Position numbers and translations under genes: made by a program
Assembly (NCBI RefSeq): GCF_938074695.1
Contig: NZ_CALJEM010000020.1
Coordinates: forward strand, 62,001 to 126,000
Length of the DNA stretch: 64,000 nucleotides
Source of the DNA: an uncultured Thermosynechococcus sp.
Lineage (GTDB): Bacteria > Cyanobacteriota > Cyanobacteriia > Thermosynechococcales > Thermosynechococcaceae
Reading direction: 5' to 3'
Notes under the pieces: generated by a model
What the model saw: only the letters and a program-made list of their open reading frames with translations
Told to the model about the DNA's origin: nothing
Databases searched by the model: none
In this document: piece by piece, positions 34,492 to 45,049 of the stretch
Layout of the letters: every line of letters begins with the position of its first letter
How positions within the stretch are numbered: the stretch's first letter is position 1

Positions 34492-34989
34492 TTACCGCGT
34501 TTTTAGGCTGTGGAGTACCTGCTCAATATCCACGATAAAGATAGGGGGTAAGTCTTGATCCCCTGGACTCCTGACCATCAGGGAACTGACGTTGTGAATG
34601 CTCCCCCAGTGGAGATAGTGACTGGGAATGGGATGAATGGCATCCTGTGGAATTCGCTCAATGACCGGGGGGGCTGTGAGGGGCAGGCCAAGCCATTCTT
34701 GCTCCAATCGGGGCTGGAGAATCAGCAAAAATTGGAGCTTCTGCGTTTCTGAGGTGGCGAGAGGATCATCAAAGAGACAGCGGCCAATATCAATCACTAA
34801 AATTTCGCGATTCTCATAGGTCACCAAGCCAACCCCCCGCTGCTGTGGATCACCATGAATAGGAGGTAAGGGAATCACCCGATAGGCCTGTGCCATGGGT
34901 ACAGCAAACTGCTCTTGACGTACGGTAAATGTCAGGAACTGCTCTAAGACAATGGGTTGGTTTTGACGGCGGCGGCGGCTTTTAAGCAT
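34492..34989 (-). CDS. CheW-like scaffold protein
   Basis: FLTFTVRQEQFAVPMAQAYRVIPLP...ILVIDIGRCLF; start overlaps the pixL stop region by 8 nt. Confidence 0.75.
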   Translation of the reverse strand: MLKSRRRRQNQPIVLEQFLTFTVRQEQFAVPMAQAYRVIPLPPIHGDPQQRGVGLVTYENREILVIDIGRCLFDDPLATSETQKLQFLLILQPRLEQEWLGLPLTAPPVIERIPQDAIHPIPSHYLHWGSIHNVSSLMVRSPGDQDLPPIFIVDIEQVLHSLKTR

Positions 34990-37735
34990 GGCGGATCAAC
35001 TGAGCAAGGGTGGCCAAAAGGTCACTTTCGCGGAAGGGTTTGCTAAAGTAGGCGGCTGCCCCTAAACGTTCTGCAAGCTGACGATGTTTTTGGCCTGTGC
35101 GCGAGGTCAGCATCATTACGGGGGTGTTTTGGCACTGGGGAATGCGGCGAATTTGAGTCAGGACACCAAACCCATCGAGGCGAGGCATTTCAATGTCGCA
35201 GATAAGGGCGTTGACGTGTAGCCCCCCTTGCAGTTTATCAATGGCCTCTTGACCATCTTTGGCCTGCTCAACCCGATAGCCGGCTTTTTCGAGGGTATTG
35301 GCAAGGAAACGGCGCACGTTAACTGAATCGTCAACCACAAGGACGGTGTCTTGGCTGGGGGTAACAGGGGGAGCTGCAGGAGCGCGGGAAGGTTCCTGTG
35401 CTAACCAATCAAAGAGGGCAAAGGGGTCTAATAGAGGGACAATGCGACCATTCCCCAAAATTGTGCAGCCACTAAAGCCCTTGGGGAGGGCTAATTCTCC
35501 TTCGACCTGGCGAATGGTGACTTCCTGCTCGCTCCAATAGCGATCAACTCGCAGGGCGAGGGCACTGTCCCCTTGACTGACAATCATCAACGTTGGTTGG
35601 TTAATCGCCGGTGCTCCCTCCATTTCCATAGGACAATAGGGACGCTGAAAGTGAAAAATTTGGGTCAGGTCAACTAAAGGAACGAGATAGCTTTCCCAGT
35701 CAATTAGAGTGGAGCCAAGGGTTTCAATGGGGGGGTAGCGATCGGCCAACACCATTTCTTCAATGTCTTCGGTGGGCACGGCCAAGAGCATACCAGCCGC
35801 TTCCACTAGGAGTGCTCGTATCATTGAGAGGGTATAAGGGATGGCAATCGTAAATTCTGTCCCTTGACCGGGGGTACTGTGGATTTGAATGTTGCCGCGA
35901 ATTTGCCGTAGATTGGTGCGCACAATATCCATTCCCACGCCACGCCCAGAGAGACTAGTCACCTGTGAAGCGGTTGAGAAGCCCGGCTCAAAAATCAGTT
36001 GCCAGAGGTCGCGATCGCTGGCTGTTTCTAACCAGTCCCGTGCTAAGCCCAATCGCCGTGCCGTTTGGCGAATTTTCTCTGGATTGAGACCTCGACCATC
36101 ATCCGCCACAGTGATGACGGTTTGATTGCCGCGATAGGCCGCCTTCAGGGTAATGGTTCCCACTGCGGGTTTACCAAGGGCTTGACGTTCTTCGGTTGGT
36201 TCAATCCCATGATCAAAAGCATTGCGGACAAGGTGCAACAGGGGATCCGCCAGCACACTCAACACAGTACGGTCAATGAGAATATGACTGCCCTCGATGA
36301 CTAAGTTGACCTTTTTGCCATGCTCGCGGCTTAACTCCCTAATCAGTCGAGGATAGCGGTTGGCCAAATCCGCAAAGGGGCGCATCCGCACTTGGGTAAA
36401 GCAAGCTTGCAGTTGCTTGGCAGTGCGGTTTAGATCGCGGCTGCTGCGTTCGGTATCCCCTAGGCTCAATTCCAAATCGCTGGTGATTTCCTGCACTTGG
36501 ACAATGGTTTCCATCACTTCCTGGGAAAGCAGATGCACGTCGGTGTAGCGATCGAATTCAAGAACATCGAACCCATGCTGACTTTGGGGATTGAAGTGAT
36601 GGGGGGCACTGACACGGTCATACTCTGTGCGTAGGCGAAAGTTGGCTCGCTCAAGGGCGCGCACTTTTTCCTTGAGAGCTGCCAGCAGGTTGTGGAGCCG
36701 TTCCCGTTGCAAATCCAAACCATTACACTCAATGAGTAACTCCCCCATCAGATCACTGAGTTGATCCAACTGATGCCCCGGCACCCGCACGGTCATTTCC
36801 TTGGGTTCTGGGGTTTGGGGCTGGGGAGCCAAGGGGGTTGGCTCAGCCTCTGGGGCGGAGGTCAATAAATCCTGAAAGGAGAAAGATTCAATGTCAGCAC
36901 CGGCAAAGTCCTCGACCCCTAGTTCTTGATTCAGGTCTGCCGGCGGTAAATCAATAATGGTTTGCTCCTCGTCACCGGTTTCAGGGGTTTCCAAGCGCGT
37001 GGGCAGAGCCTCCAGTTGACCGGTGATCACGAGGGCTTGGCAGCGGCGCCATTGCTGGATAATGTGGGCAGCGGCTTGGCTCACATCACAGTTGGGTTGT
37101 TGCAGATAGGCACTGACGGAGGCACAGAATTCAGCAAATTGAGGCAGCTCGAGCATTTGCCCCAGGCCTTCCAGTTCTTGGGCAGCGATCGCCAGCTCCT
37201 CCTTGAGGCAAGGCTGTCCGGGGGTTTGCAGCACCGTCTCCAGTCGTTGCAAGCAGGCCTCCACCTCTGTTTCAAAGAGCATGACCCGCATCTGCTGGCC
37301 ATCATCGCCGCTGAGCAGCGCCAAATCATCCTCCGCCGTGGGATCCCCTAGCCGTCCCTGCAACTCATTCAAAAGCGGCTCCACTTGGGTGCGCCACCAA
37401 CCCTCATTGGGTTCAACCCCTTGGCGATTGAGGGTAATCATTACTTGCAGTTGATCCACTGCCCGAAGCAGCAGATGTTGCACCTCCCCATCTTCGCAGG
37501 GGCGCGCTTTCAAAACCTTGAAGAAATCCTCAAGGCGATGCGCCAGTTCACTGAGGGACATAAAGCCCATCATGGCTGCGCCCCCTTTGATAGAGTGAGC
37601 CGCCCGCAGCACGCTATCCATCACTGCCGGCTGGTGAGACAATTGCAGTATTCCTGCTTCGATGGTTTGCAGGTAGTCCTGAGCTTCCTCGAGAAACTGG
37701 AGGCGGATGGCTTCCTCGGCACTGGGTTCGGGCAT
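34982..37735 (-). CDS. pixL: Hybrid CheA-type histidine kinase (Hpt-HATPase-CheW-REC), PixL-like
   Basis: Hpt RAAHSIKGGAAMMGF; HLVRNAFDHGIEPTEER; SGRGVGMDIVRTNL; C-terminal REC VLVVDDSVNVRRFL. Confidence 0.92.
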   Translation of the reverse strand: MPEPSAEEAIRLQFLEEAQDYLQTIEAGILQLSHQPAVMDSVLRAAHSIKGGAAMMGFMSLSELAHRLEDFFKVLKARPCEDGEVQHLLLRAVDQLQVMITLNRQGVEPNEGWWRTQVEPLLNELQGRLGDPTAEDDLALLSGDDGQQMRVMLFETEVEACLQRLETVLQTPGQPCLKEELAIAAQELEGLGQMLELPQFAEFCASVSAYLQQPNCDVSQAAAHIIQQWRRCQALVITGQLEALPTRLETPETGDEEQTIIDLPPADLNQELGVEDFAGADIESFSFQDLLTSAPEAEPTPLAPQPQTPEPKEMTVRVPGHQLDQLSDLMGELLIECNGLDLQRERLHNLLAALKEKVRALERANFRLRTEYDRVSAPHHFNPQSQHGFDVLEFDRYTDVHLLSQEVMETIVQVQEITSDLELSLGDTERSSRDLNRTAKQLQACFTQVRMRPFADLANRYPRLIRELSREHGKKVNLVIEGSHILIDRTVLSVLADPLLHLVRNAFDHGIEPTEERQALGKPAVGTITLKAAYRGNQTVITVADDGRGLNPEKIRQTARRLGLARDWLETASDRDLWQLIFEPGFSTASQVTSLSGRGVGMDIVRTNLRQIRGNIQIHSTPGQGTEFTIAIPYTLSMIRALLVEAAGMLLAVPTEDIEEMVLADRYPPIETLGSTLIDWESYLVPLVDLTQIFHFQRPYCPMEMEGAPAINQPTLMIVSQGDSALALRVDRYWSEQEVTIRQVEGELALPKGFSGCTILGNGRIVPLLDPFALFDWLAQEPSRAPAAPPVTPSQDTVLVVDDSVNVRRFLANTLEKAGYRVEQAKDGQEAIDKLQGGLHVNALICDIEMPRLDGFGVLTQIRRIPQCQNTPVMMLTSRTGQKHRQLAERLGAAAYFSKPFRESDLLATLAQLIRHA

Positions 37736-37737
37736 GG

Positions 37738-40551
37738 TTATCCCTCAGGAGTCACCTTAAAGATGTTGACCGAGTTTTGTAGTTCCTGAGCCATGTCCAC
37801 TGTGGCTTGCAGAGACTCAGAAATCTGCTTGGACGTAGCAGACATGCCCTCGGAGACCTTGGCAAAGTCTTTCATGAGTGTATTGACGGTGTTGGAGGTG
37901 CGGGCTTGGGAGACAGTGGCTTGGGAAATGGACTGCACCAGTTCGTCAATGTGCTGCGACACTTGCACAATTTCTTCGAGGTTCTGCTTGGTTACCTCCA
38001 CAAGGCGCGTGCCTTCAACCACCTGAGCTGTACCGATTTCCATGGCACTCACTACCTCGTGGGTCTCCTGCTGAATGGTTTCCACGATTTGCTCAATTTC
38101 ACGAGTCGCGGCTGCCGATCGCGCCGCTAGTTCACCCACCTCTTCGGCAACCACAGCAAAGCCTCGCCCCTCTTCACCGGCACGAGCCGCCTCAATACTG
38201 GCATTAATGGCCAAGAGGTTCGTTTGCAGGGCAATTTGGTTAATTAGGGAAATCACTTTTGAAATCTGCTGCGAGGATTCGCCCAATCGCTTCACTTTTT
38301 TAGCGGTTTCAGCCACAGTTTCCCGCAGATGGAGAATACTATCTACAGTGGCATCCATTGTTTCACCGCTGGCGAGGGCACGTTCGGCGGCTTTACGCGC
38401 CACTTCTGCGGCTTCGTTGGCACTATTGGCCACGGATTCAATAGAAACCGACATCGCCTCAACGGCCTCCAGCATCCGATTCACTTTCTTGGCTTGCCGC
38501 AGGGATTCTTCCGCCAGCCCCGTCATGGCTGTCTCATCTGCTAAGAGGGCAGTGTTGACTCTTTCCGTTGTTGCTTTTACCTGGATAACCACCTCCCGCA
38601 GACTTTCAATGAGGGAGTTGAAAATGTCGGCAACGGTACCAATTTCATCGGCGGTGATGTCGGCGCGCACCGTCAAATCCCCTTTCGAGGCAGCTTCCAC
38701 TTCCGTGAGCAGGTTAATCAACTGCATTTGGATGCGTTCAGTGCGTTGCTGTTGCTCTTGGGCCAGGCGTTCCGCTTCTTTTTGAGCCGCAGTCGTTTGC
38801 TCAAAGAGCTTATTGCGCTCCAGCACCAGTCCTCCTTGGTTGGCCAACTGGAGAAAGGCATCAATTTCTGACTGTTGCCACTGGCGCGGCTCACTGCACT
38901 GATGGGCAATTAAAAGCGCGACCAGTTTTTTCTCTACTAGCACGGGAACGACGAGATTGGCTCGCACCTTTAGGGGGGCGAGTTGTTTGAGGTGGCACTC
39001 CGTTAGACCGGCATTCAAAATATCTGGGGTGGCTTGGACGCGCCCTTTGGTGTAGGCGTCAACCCAATTTTGCCGGAAGCAGGGGTCATCAATGACTTTC
39101 TCTAGAGCCTTTGGCCAACCCTCGGCGACCGATTCAGCCACCACGCGGCCCACAAAGTTTTCATTAAACTCGTAGAAAATGACGCGATCGCACCCCAAAA
39201 GATGGCGACCCTCGTTAACGAGATTATCAAGAATCTGCCGGCGATCGCTCTGCTGGGTTAGGCGGAAGAGACTATCGCGCAATTGATGGGCGCGCTGGGC
39301 AGAGAGGTGAGCTTCTGTCAGGGATTGTTCTAACTGCTCAGCCATCTGGTTAATCGTGCGGCTGAGAGTAGCTAACTCATCATCCCCTGCCACCGGCAGG
39401 CGGGTTTGTAGATCTCCTTCACCGATTCTCGTCACTGCCTTAGTAGCTCCCAAGAGGGGTTGAATTGCGCGATCGCTAAGATAGATTGCGATTGCTCCGG
39501 CAACAACAGCTGCGACAATAACCCCTGATAACAGTGCCCAAGTCAGGTTTTGCAGCGGCTTGAGGGCGTAGGCTTGATCTGTACCAAGAATGATTAAGGC
39601 AAACGGCTGTGAAACACTTTTGTAGCTGAGAATCTGGGACTCACCATCGAAGCGGCGTCGCTCTATCAATGCACTAGCTGGCTTATTTTCCCTTTGCTGA
39701 GCTAACTTGGGAAAAATCTCTTCTAGAGGCTTTCCATTTAATTCTGGAATTGATGCTGTAAAAATCGTTCCCTCAGGTGTCACGAGGTAAAAACTCTGTT
39801 GTCGGTTGCGAGCGTAGACTTTCAGAAATTGCTGAACACTACCTTTCGGTACCCTCAACCGCAGCACCGCTATAATTTGTTTGCTCTGGGGATTAATCAG
39901 TGGCACCGCCAAAAACATGCCTAAGGGGCGATCTGGTAGCGAGAGGGTTGGTTCAATCGTTAAAACTACCCCCCGCGTTTGGATCGCGAGCTTAAAGTAC
40001 TCTTGATTTTGAAGAATATTGTTCGGAAGGCGATTTCCTGCTGAGGATTGAGCGATAATCGTTCCTTGGCCATTATTGGCAATAATTGCTGCACTGTCAT
40101 AGGCGACATAGGCATCAAGAAACTGATCCAAGACCGCTTGCAATTGGGCGCGATCGCGCCGCTGGATCTCACTGCTGTAGCGATTATTCAAGACAGATGC
40201 CAAAACTCGCGCATCCCCTCGCCGATCGCGCAGATAGTTATCAAACTGAAGCGCTGCACTACTGACTTCCTGCTGCTGAAGTTGCAAGACTTGCTCCATC
40301 AATTGCCGACGCGCCACTTGATTCGCCGCCAAGCCCACGGCAATCATAGGCAGGGTTGCAAGGGCAACTGCACTGGTAATCAGTTTCGGACGTAGCCCCC
40401 ACAATTTGCGGCGTGGAGGAGGTGGCGACAAGGGTTGTTCAGGGGATTTGCCATTGGTTGTTGCTTTTTTCTCCTCTACGGGAGGCAGTTGGTAGTTCAA
40501 TACCGAAGGGGGCAAAGGCGGCAGATCAATTGGCGGTTTAGCAGTAGTCAT
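37738..40551 (-). CDS. pixJ: Methyl-accepting chemotaxis photoreceptor, PixJ-like (Cache-like, HAMP, DXCF GAF, HAMP, MA signalling domain)
   Basis: GAF with DPCF (Cys codon 39079-39081) and ECHL (Cys codon 38995-38997), 28 residues apart; MCP hairpin [31 protein letters not shown]. Confidence 0.92.
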   Translation of the reverse strand: MTTAKPPIDLPPLPPSVLNYQLPPVEEKKATTNGKSPEQPLSPPPPRRKLWGLRPKLITSAVALATLPMIAVGLAANQVARRQLMEQVLQLQQQEVSSAALQFDNYLRDRRGDARVLASVLNNRYSSEIQRRDRAQLQAVLDQFLDAYVAYDSAAIIANNGQGTIIAQSSAGNRLPNNILQNQEYFKLAIQTRGVVLTIEPTLSLPDRPLGMFLAVPLINPQSKQIIAVLRLRVPKGSVQQFLKVYARNRQQSFYLVTPEGTIFTASIPELNGKPLEEIFPKLAQQRENKPASALIERRRFDGESQILSYKSVSQPFALIILGTDQAYALKPLQNLTWALLSGVIVAAVVAGAIAIYLSDRAIQPLLGATKAVTRIGEGDLQTRLPVAGDDELATLSRTINQMAEQLEQSLTEAHLSAQRAHQLRDSLFRLTQQSDRRQILDNLVNEGRHLLGCDRVIFYEFNENFVGRVVAESVAEGWPKALEKVIDDPCFRQNWVDAYTKGRVQATPDILNAGLTECHLKQLAPLKVRANLVVPVLVEKKLVALLIAHQCSEPRQWQQSEIDAFLQLANQGGLVLERNKLFEQTTAAQKEAERLAQEQQQRTERIQMQLINLLTEVEAASKGDLTVRADITADEIGTVADIFNSLIESLREVVIQVKATTERVNTALLADETAMTGLAEESLRQAKKVNRMLEAVEAMSVSIESVANSANEAAEVARKAAERALASGETMDATVDSILHLRETVAETAKKVKRLGESSQQISKVISLINQIALQTNLLAINASIEAARAGEEGRGFAVVAEEVGELAARSAAATREIEQIVETIQQETHEVVSAMEIGTAQVVEGTRLVEVTKQNLEEIVQVSQHIDELVQSISQATVSQARTSNTVNTLMKDFAKVSEGMSATSKQISESLQATVDMAQELQNSVNIFKVTPEG

Positions 40552-40584
40552 TGTTTACCTATCCCAGTGGTATGAAGAATCAGT

Positions 40585-41088
40585 CTAGCGAACACAATTG
40601 GCCCAGCAATGCTCGGCGATCGCCTCTCCATCGAGGATATAGAAGATTCCTTCCTCCAGACGACAACAGCCCTTTACATAGGGAACCAGCGCTGCACTCA
40701 TTGTACCCACAGGCGATTGAATCAAACTCTCAGAAAGACGAGCAACACCGCCCACTTGGGAGAGCGCCAGTGCCAAGTGTCCCTTTGAGGTTTGCAGTAC
40801 AACAATCGTGAGGAGTGAACTTTCCTGCAGCGGATCGAGATTCAGCAAAAGGGCTAAGTCAAACACCCAAACAACCCGGTTGCGAAAGTTCAGTAGTCCC
40901 ATGACCACCGCAGGCATATTGGGAATCACCGTCAGCTGTTGCGGCGAAATCACTAACACCTGCCGAATCTCCCCCATTGGCAGCAGAGCCGTCAATTCTC
41001 GGTGAAGGATCAAGCGCAGGTAGGGGACATTTTGCCGCTGATCTTGTCTGCGCTCACTCTCTTGCCAAAGTCCTGCTTCTGCCATCAT
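40585..41088 (-). CDS. pixI: CheW-like protein, PixI-like
   Basis: LRLILHRELTALLPMGEIRQVLVISPQQLTVIPNMPAVVMGLLNFRNRVVWVFDLALLL. Confidence 0.87.
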   Translation of the reverse strand: MMAEAGLWQESERRQDQRQNVPYLRLILHRELTALLPMGEIRQVLVISPQQLTVIPNMPAVVMGLLNFRNRVVWVFDLALLLNLDPLQESSLLTIVVLQTSKGHLALALSQVGGVARLSESLIQSPVGTMSAALVPYVKGCCRLEEGIFYILDGEAIAEHCWANCVR

Positions 41089-41450
41089 GAGATCACCACC
41101 GACTTCACGGCTCGTAGCAAATCTTCACGATTAAAGGGCTTGGTGACATAGGCATCTGCTCCTTGTTTCATTGCCCACAGGCGGTCTAATTCTTGGTTTT
41201 TAGAGCTACAGACCACGACCGGTAGTTTTTCCGTTTCCGGATTTTTCTTGAGCGCACGGCACAGTTCAAAGCCACTCATCTCCGGCATTACCACATCGGT
41301 AACCACCACATCGGGTTTGTGTTGGCTGACCTTTTCCAGCGCTTCCTTTGCCCCCAGTGCCTCAATGACCGTGTAGCCGGCTTCCTTGAGGAATGAACTG
41401 ATGAGAGTCATTTCCGAGGGCACATCTTCCACAACTAAAACCTTCGTCAT
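41085..41450 (-). CDS. pixH: CheY-like single-domain response regulator, PixH-like
   Basis: TKVLVVEDVPSEMTLIS...PDVVVTDVVMPEMSG...DAYVTKPFNREDL. Confidence 0.9.
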   Translation of the reverse strand: MTKVLVVEDVPSEMTLISSFLKEAGYTVIEALGAKEALEKVSQHKPDVVVTDVVMPEMSGFELCRALKKNPETEKLPVVVCSSKNQELDRLWAMKQGADAYVTKPFNREDLLRAVKSVVIS

Positions 41451-41511
41451 CTCTTCTCCTCGACTTCCGCCCTATTCAGGTTGGTGCGCGCAAATGCCAA
41501 TATACTGCGTC

Positions 41512-42759
41512 CTAGCTCAAATAGCGAAAGACCATTTTGAGCAGCGCCTCTTGGGTAAACGGTTTCGTCATGTAGTCCGTCGCCCCCACAAGGCGTGCTC
41601 TATCGCGATCAATGAGTCCTGTGTTACCCGTCACCATAATGATGGGTACTGACTTAAAGCGTTCATGGTTGCGAATAACTTTACAAAACTTATAACCGTC
41701 AATATTGGGCATCCCCACATCCAGCAGGATGAGATCTGGGTTGAGACGCATCACCTCCATGAGGGCTTTCACAGAATCATTGAGGGCAATCACTTCAAAG
41801 GCATCATCCGCCAAAAACCGCTTAATTTCATTGAGCATGGCCGGACTGTCATCAATACAGACAATCCGATAGGTGCGGTTGGGCACTTTGGAAGTGAAGA
41901 AGCCACTGCCTAAATCACCACTTTCCTCTGCCACTGCGGGCGCAGTTTCCTGCCACAAACTGGTATCAAAACTGGGCAGCAAATCAAAGGGGTGTTGCGG
42001 CTCCCGAACGACTACGGCTCCCTTCTCAATTAACGGCAAAAGGCTACGCACCAAGGTAATTTCATTTTGGTTGAGAAGCACTGCCAAATGGCGAAAGCTA
42101 AAACCCCGTAGCATAGACCCCAGGCGTTGCTGCTGTTCTGGGGTTAAATTGAGTTGAGCACTCCTAAAGAAGTACGGGCGCTGGAAAGGAGAAACAATTT
42201 TGTGGCCAAGGCTCAGCCATTGCTGAATTTGCGACTTACACTGCTGAATGAGTCGGCTGGGGTCAAAGCGATTGACAATCGGCACCTCCACATAAGGCAC
42301 TAACTGGTGATGACCACTTTTGAGATATAAAAACGACTCTAGGACTTCAACGATCAGCCCCTCCACCAACTGGCTAAACTGCTCTGGGGTAATGATGTGC
42401 TGAGTAAGCAACCAGCACAGACTCTCATACTCATAGATGGGGGTTGGGGTATTGGCCTGTTCCCATCGCTGTTGTACTTGGACACGCAACTCGCGATTGA
42501 GGCTAGGAACCGTATAGCTCAGTTGCCGAAGATGGCGCTCAAAGCGATCGCCCGGCTCAATCGTGTGGGTAGCATAAATCAACTTCCCCTGAGCAAAGTA
42601 GAGGAACCACTGTTGCTGTTGAACACTAACCTTGAAACACCCTGTCCCTCTCGAAGTGCTAAGTTGCTGAAGCAATGACTCAGGGTGAAGTGTTTCTACC
42701 AATTGCGGTGTTCCCCCGGCACTGAAACCGCGATCTGATGTCATCATATCAACCTCCAA
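41512..42759 (-). CDS. pixG: PatA/PixG-type response regulator (PATAN-like N-terminus plus REC)
   Basis: N-terminal GTGCFKVSVQQQQWFLYFAQGKLIYA; C-terminal REC RIVCIDDSPAML...DLILLDVGMPNIDGY...TDYMTKPF. Confidence 0.88.
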   Translation of the reverse strand: MEVDMMTSDRGFSAGGTPQLVETLHPESLLQQLSTSRGTGCFKVSVQQQQWFLYFAQGKLIYATHTIEPGDRFERHLRQLSYTVPSLNRELRVQVQQRWEQANTPTPIYEYESLCWLLTQHIITPEQFSQLVEGLIVEVLESFLYLKSGHHQLVPYVEVPIVNRFDPSRLIQQCKSQIQQWLSLGHKIVSPFQRPYFFRSAQLNLTPEQQQRLGSMLRGFSFRHLAVLLNQNEITLVRSLLPLIEKGAVVVREPQHPFDLLPSFDTSLWQETAPAVAEESGDLGSGFFTSKVPNRTYRIVCIDDSPAMLNEIKRFLADDAFEVIALNDSVKALMEVMRLNPDLILLDVGMPNIDGYKFCKVIRNHERFKSVPIIMVTGNTGLIDRDRARLVGATDYMTKPFTQEALLKMVFRYLS

Positions 42760-42949
42760 GCCGCTACCCCCCCCGAAGCCTCGTGAAACTCCAGCAGCAG
42801 CTAGTAATTTTGACAGTCACTAGTTGAGTTCTTGATCGACCCTTAAGTGAGATGTGCTTAAGAATACCATGTACTCATTAATATCAGCGAAAAGATGAAA
42901 GAAAACTTCAGAGAAGTTAATGACTTTTACAAAGAATAGTAAAGTCCAT

Positions 42950-42977
42950 AAAAAATCCCCCTCCACTGGGGAGAGGG
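42950..42977 (-). terminator. Intrinsic terminator downstream of the porin gene
   Basis: Minus strand CCCTCTCC-CCAGT-GGAGGGGG followed by ATTTTTTAT. Confidence 0.75.
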
Positions 42978-43005
42978 ACTCAAGATCGGGGTGAACTTAC
43001 TAACG

Positions 43006-44769
43006 CTAGAACGTAAACGTCGTACGAATCACGCCTTGGAGAATCGGCTGACCGGAGATTACACCACCCCCATTAGTATTATTGGGGTTGATGATTGCCG
43101 TAAAGATCGGCGTGATGCTGATGTTGTCACTGATGGGAAATTTGTAGAAGGCCTCTACGTTGACTTGATTAGCATTATTGATGAAGCCCAAATTGGGAGC
43201 ACTGTTAATGAACGGTGCTCCCGCAGCAACAGCTAGAACAGACCCCGGTACAAGCAGATCTTTGTAGCCAATACCGGCCATGAAATTGTAGGCCGTCATA
43301 CCAGCATCAGGTACACCAAGAACAGAGTAGGGAAGAGGTGACACACCCGGAAAGTAACCACCTGGAATACTGGCAACACCTGCTCGGCCAAAAATACCTA
43401 AGCGATCCAGATTCAGCTCAAAGTTAATCCCCGCTGCTCGAGCTTCAATGCCATAGGTTTTAGAATAGGTACCCTGCAGCCGAACAGCATAACTGTTTTT
43501 GCCACCACCAAACTTATTGGCATACTCTAGCTCTAGCGAGGTTTGGAAAGGATCACCGCCAAATCCACCCCCCGGACTTGGTGGAGCAATCCCTGCAGCT
43601 GCCCGATCTGCTTCGCCTGCAAGATAAAGGGCACGGACAGTAAAGGGGCCTTCCTTGGGGTTCCATTCAATGGCAGCGCCCGCCCCGCCCAAGTCTTTCA
43701 GGGCGTAGGGAACAATGAAGGGGTTATTGAGGAAAAAGTATGTACCAAAGTCACTGGCCTCATCGTTTGCCCAGCTATTCTTGTCAATAATATCACTGGG
43801 GTAAAACAGAGACCCTGCGGTGACTGTAATATCTCGAGTAGGCTTGAAGCTGTAGGCCAAACGCTCCAGCTCAACTGTCGGTCCATAACCAGACCAAGCG
43901 TAATTACTAGGACTAAAGTAGGGAAGTGGCAAATCAGGGGGATTATGTAGAGTCGAGTCTGTCTGCAATCCTATCTCATAGGTGCTAATGGCATCACGAC
44001 CCCCATTGCCTGTAGAGAGGCTTGTTTGCAATAGGTCAGTGCCAGTGAAGCTGGTGTTTAGATTCAGAATCGCAGCAGCAATGACAGTGGGGTTTGTGTT
44101 AGCAGGAGCAATTCCAACAACAGGACTCACAGAAGGATTCGGACTGCTAGGACGGCCGCCATATTGCACGGACATCACCACTGTGCCTGTTAATTTTGTG
44201 GTTGTGGAGAACTGCTGGGCTTCCAGCTTGGCGGTGCGAGCTTCAAGCTTATCCACGCGACCGCGTAGGGTGGTGAGTTCAGCCTTAAACTCATCCATGA
44301 GCTTTTGCAAGGTTGCCAAGTCTTCCTTCGTGGCAAAGCGGTCACTAATGACATCCAAGCAGGCATTGAGGGCTGCTGCCATTTCATAACGGGTGGCGGC
44401 ACGGTTGCCCCGAAAGGTGCCATCGGGATAACCCGCAATGCAGCCGTATTTCTCAACCAGGGAGGCCAAGGCTTGGTAGGCCCAGTCAGTGGGGCGAACA
44501 TCAGAAAGCTGGGAGACAGAGGTCACTTGCCCCATGGATTCTTGGTTGGCCAAAAGCTGATTAACAGAGGTAATGATACTAGAAGCATCTGCAATGGTAT
44601 TGGCAGCAGGCGGTGCTTCAGAAACTTGGAGATGTTGTGGTTCAGCAGCAATCAGGTTTTCAAAGTTGGTAGGTTCATTGGCGGTAGCAATATTAGCCCC
44701 TACGACTACACCCAGTAGGCTCAAGCCACCCGCTAGCAGGTAAGTCTTTTTCATCACGTTACTCCTCAC
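43006..44769 (-). CDS. Cyanobacterial SLH-domain outer-membrane porin (SomA / iron-uptake porin family)
   Basis: Signal peptide; SLH VRPTDWAYQALASLVEKYGCIAGYPDGTFRGNRAATRYEMAAALN; coiled coil; beta-barrel-like C-terminus ending in TFTF. Confidence 0.92.
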   Translation of the reverse strand: MRSNVMKKTYLLAGGLSLLGVVVGANIATANEPTNFENLIAAEPQHLQVSEAPPAANTIADASSIITSVNQLLANQESMGQVTSVSQLSDVRPTDWAYQALASLVEKYGCIAGYPDGTFRGNRAATRYEMAAALNACLDVISDRFATKEDLATLQKLMDEFKAELTTLRGRVDKLEARTAKLEAQQFSTTTKLTGTVVMSVQYGGRPSSPNPSVSPVVGIAPANTNPTVIAAAILNLNTSFTGTDLLQTSLSTGNGGRDAISTYEIGLQTDSTLHNPPDLPLPYFSPSNYAWSGYGPTVELERLAYSFKPTRDITVTAGSLFYPSDIIDKNSWANDEASDFGTYFFLNNPFIVPYALKDLGGAGAAIEWNPKEGPFTVRALYLAGEADRAAAGIAPPSPGGGFGGDPFQTSLELEYANKFGGGKNSYAVRLQGTYSKTYGIEARAAGINFELNLDRLGIFGRAGVASIPGGYFPGVSPLPYSVLGVPDAGMTAYNFMAGIGYKDLLVPGSVLAVAAGAPFINSAPNLGFINNANQVNVEAFYKFPISDNISITPIFTAIINPNNTNGGGVISGQPILQGVIRTTFTF

Positions 44770-45049
44770 TTACGAGAGCCTAGGCTAAGTAGGGCGATCA
44801 ACTCGTTCTACTCTTCACCTAGTATTCAGCTTAACAATACAGCTCAGTGTGTAGGAGTATAGCCATGTACCCCTTGGTTCGTCAAACATTTTGTTTCGAT
44901 TTGTTGACGCTTAAAATGGCTAGACTGCCTCACTGACAGAGTAGGAACTGTGCCCAAGGAGCCTTTCTGAGAGAGGGCGTGGAAAGCAAGGAGGCATCGT
45001 CTAGTCGCTAGAATGGAGAGTACGGCCGCAATCCATAACTTTAGATGCA

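Noticed and set aside
38075-38785. 236-aa plus-strand ORF opposite pixJ
   Set aside because: Fully antisense to the well-supported MCP signalling domain; Ser/Ala/Arg-rich composition typical of a shadow frame.
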